NCBI GenBank assembly: GCA_023128455.1
Contig: JAGMDW010000043.1
Coordinates: 1 to 33,797 of the forward strand
Direction of reading: 5' to 3'
DNA: 33,797 nt
From: Desulfurellaceae bacterium
GTDB lineage: Bacteria > Campylobacterota_A > Desulfurellia > JAGGSF01
Within the stretch, counting starts at the first letter, position 1, and every line of letters begins with the position of its first letter. Of the stretch, positions 32,460-33,797 are shown one piece after another. Under the pieces are notes generated by a model. The model was not told the DNA's origin, did no database searches, and saw only the letters and a program-made list of their open reading frames with translations. A program made the position numbers and the translations under genes.

Positions 32460-32817
32460 TTATTTACTTAATTCATTCGCCGCAATAACCCTTACCGTTA
32501 CTGTCTTGAATGCAGCGCCTGGTCGGGGGGATTCAAACATCCATCCCTCAAGGTTTCGTAAGAATGTTTTTCTCTTTATACCATCCTTTTTCTCCTTAAA
32601 ATACTTTGGATATAGCATCCCAGTCAAAACCTTCTGCTAAATTCAAAGTTTCCTCATAGTGTACATTAGAAAAAGATAGGGCAAATACAACTGCAACCTC
32701 ATTTGTTTCTCTTTTTAATGCAACAACAACGACACCATTATCCTGCCCCGTCTTGTCGTAAGAGATACCTGCCGCATAACCGCGAATTTTGGCTATCCTT
32801 AAAATATCCCCGCTATT
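32460..32817 (-). pseudogene. Two-frame gene remnant between traT-like gene and serA
   Basis: On the minus strand two coding-looking frames abut. The first (32817-32596) reads AKIRGYAAGISYDKTGQDNG and continues to AEGFDWDAISKVF, but has no ATG, GTG or TTG in its first 50 codons. The second (ATG 32618 to TAA 32460, 52 residues) continues with FLRNLEGWMFESPRPGAAF and ends VTVRVIAANELSK. A one-base shift at the TTTT around 32599-32602 would join them into a protein of about 110 residues lacking its start. I read this as a decayed gene, though the 52-residue ORF could be real. The family is not recognised. It fills most of the 391-base gap before serA. Confidence 0.4.
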
Positions 32818-33551
32818 TCACCTGATAGTTTATTTTCTATAACAGGAACAGCCTCTTGCATGTTTATGTTCGTTCTTGTTGCCTCAACCACGATACGGGT
32901 GCGGTAAGCTTGATAATTAGAAACGGCACGATGAGATGATTTTACAGTCGTTCCTATGCCCTGCTTTAAATTAGATTGAGTGCTTGTTGCCACCGTTCCC
33001 TGTAATATTTTTTCTTTTACCTGAATATCCACTACACCCATATAAGTATCCACATGAATAGCCGAACCAATGAGCATACCAGCAGCAGAACCGATTAAAG
33101 CACCAGCTGCAGCACCAGTATATCTTCCTGTTCCTCTACCTGTTGCTGCACCAATCAAGGCACCTCCATATCCTCCTGTTAAAGCCGCATCTGAAGTGAG
33201 ATGCTTTTTCTCCTTGCCCATGTAAAGGACATTTGCTTGCAACCAATAGTGTGCCCTATATGGATCATCTGTTATAATCCTATATCCTTTGCATGCAAGT
33301 TTCTGGATTACTAATTCCTGCAGATGGATAGGCACATCACTTGTGTTTTTGACTTGAACAAACACCGTTTTTTCTGCTTGTGGTGTGGGAGTAAGAAAGA
33401 TAGTGTCACTCATCTTTGCAGATGTTTCTAATTTTGCATGCTCCACAGCAGACATTGTTGTAGCACATGAAGCAAGTGAAATTATTAAAAATAACCCAAC
33501 CATAGTAAAAGTAAGTTTTTTAAAGTATAAAAACCACGAAAACCTACACAT
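32799..33551 (-). CDS. TraT-like outer-membrane lipoprotein
   Basis: A 250-residue lipoprotein. The N-terminus has a basic start, a hydrophobic core and the lipobox LASC, so Cys is the acylated residue. The body matches the TraT complement-resistance/surface-exclusion family: MSDTIFLTP, EKTVFVQVKNTSD, an HYWLQANVL block, a Gly/Ala-rich hydrophobic middle (GGYGGALIGAATGRGTGRY, GAAAGALIGSAAGMLIGSA), and a close match at the C-terminus (QAYRTRIVVEATRTNINMQE). TraT is best known from F plasmids, where it blocks conjugation between like cells and gives serum resistance; no conjugation genes are near here. The start at 33551 is set by AAAGGAGGTG six bases upstream. Confidence 0.88.
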   Translation of the reverse strand: MCRFSWFLYFKKLTFTMVGLFLIISLASCATTMSAVEHAKLETSAKMSDTIFLTPTPQAEKTVFVQVKNTSDVPIHLQELVIQKLACKGYRIITDDPYRAHYWLQANVLYMGKEKKHLTSDAALTGGYGGALIGAATGRGTGRYTGAAAGALIGSAAGMLIGSAIHVDTYMGVVDIQVKEKILQGTVATSTQSNLKQGIGTTVKSSHRAVSNYQAYRTRIVVEATRTNINMQEAVPVIENKLSGEIAGIF

Positions 33552-33615
33552 TTAAGCACCTCCTTTAATATAATTTTTTCCATGTCCAATTCTGTAATGT
33601 ATAGTTTTATTATAA

Positions 33616-33643
33616 TTATTATCTTTCGTCAAGTTTATGTCAA
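33616..33643 (-). promoter_or_regulatory. Candidate promoter of the TraT-like gene
   Basis: On the minus strand TTGACA (33638-33643), a 16-base spacer and TAATAA (33616-33621), about 65 bases before the ATG at 33551. The intervening leader is very AT-rich. Confidence 0.4.
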
Positions 33644-33797
33644 ACCATGTGGTTGCTATATTAAAGTCAAGCACAGTTTACACATTTTTGTTCCCTATTA
33701 CAGATAAATATTTTTGCTCGTCAAAATCGGAATGTATTGGCAAAACTACCAAACAGATAGAAAAAGAATTTAAGCCTCTGGATTACCTCAGATACTG
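33637..33797 (+). CDS. Possible 5' end of a gene cut by the right edge
   Basis: From an ATG at 33637 the plus frame stays open for 53 codons to the window edge; the distal part reads CIGKTTKQIEKEFKPLDYLRY, which looks protein-like. There is no ribosome site before the ATG, and the start overlaps the candidate promoter of the divergent lipoprotein gene, so a later start (TTG at 33688) or chance are both possible. No family is recognised. Confidence 0.2.
   Translation, partial: MSNHVVAILKSSTVYTFLFPITDKYFCSSKSECIGKTTKQIEKEFKPLDYLRY

Overview
The window is a tightly packed stretch of a low-GC, Gram-negative (two-membrane) bacterial chromosome. The outer membrane is implied by an LptF/LptG-type permease, an MlaE-MlaF-MlaD lipid-transport set and a TraT-like lipoprotein. 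Gene starts mostly carry strong GGAGG-type ribosome sites, groESL is under a perfect CIRCE element, and most genes sit in overlapping operons. I cannot name the lineage from sequence alone; an uncultured diderm phylum or a deep Desulfobacterota-like group would fit.

Layout. 1-1836: the 3' end of an unknown gene, a family-2 glycosyltransferase, a TetR regulator with a palindromic operator, and a 57-residue membrane-protein ORF. 1963-3386: thiM-thiE (thiamine salvage), converging with a sensor histidine kinase. 4549-7526: beta-phosphoglucomutase plus a GH65 disaccharide phosphorylase, which together turn an alpha-glucobiose into glucose 6-phosphate; then a GT4 glycosyltransferase. 9141-12027: a GadC-GadB acid-resistance pair, less AT-rich than its surroundings, lying between an IS3 OrfA remnant and a cluster of palindromic repeats. 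12270-12591: an unusual array of alternating bulged palindromes, then the trp promoter, a Trp-Trp-Trp leader peptide and an attenuator. 12605-18124: trpE-G-D-F-B-A with no trpC. 18166-20133: groEL/groES with CIRCE. 20239-22024: a DUF72 gene and an anchored envelope protein, divergent from a YchF-like protein with an altered P-loop. 23138-26782: tatA-tatC-prepilin peptidase-lptF/G-metF in an overlapping run. 26849-30819: alr-mlaE-mlaF-mlaD. 30821-32407: serA. 32460-33551: a broken gene and a TraT homologue.

Most of this is core metabolism and envelope biogenesis. The least explained part is 12060-12600. There a REP-like palindrome cluster is followed by six back-to-back hairpins with changing arms and constant TTGAC/GCAA boundaries; the last TTGAC serves as the -35 box of the trp promoter. 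The trp leader itself is a readable example of ribosome-mediated attenuation. Several operon-first genes without a ribosome site have a -10-like hexamer 7-8 bases before the ATG, which suggests leaderless transcripts.
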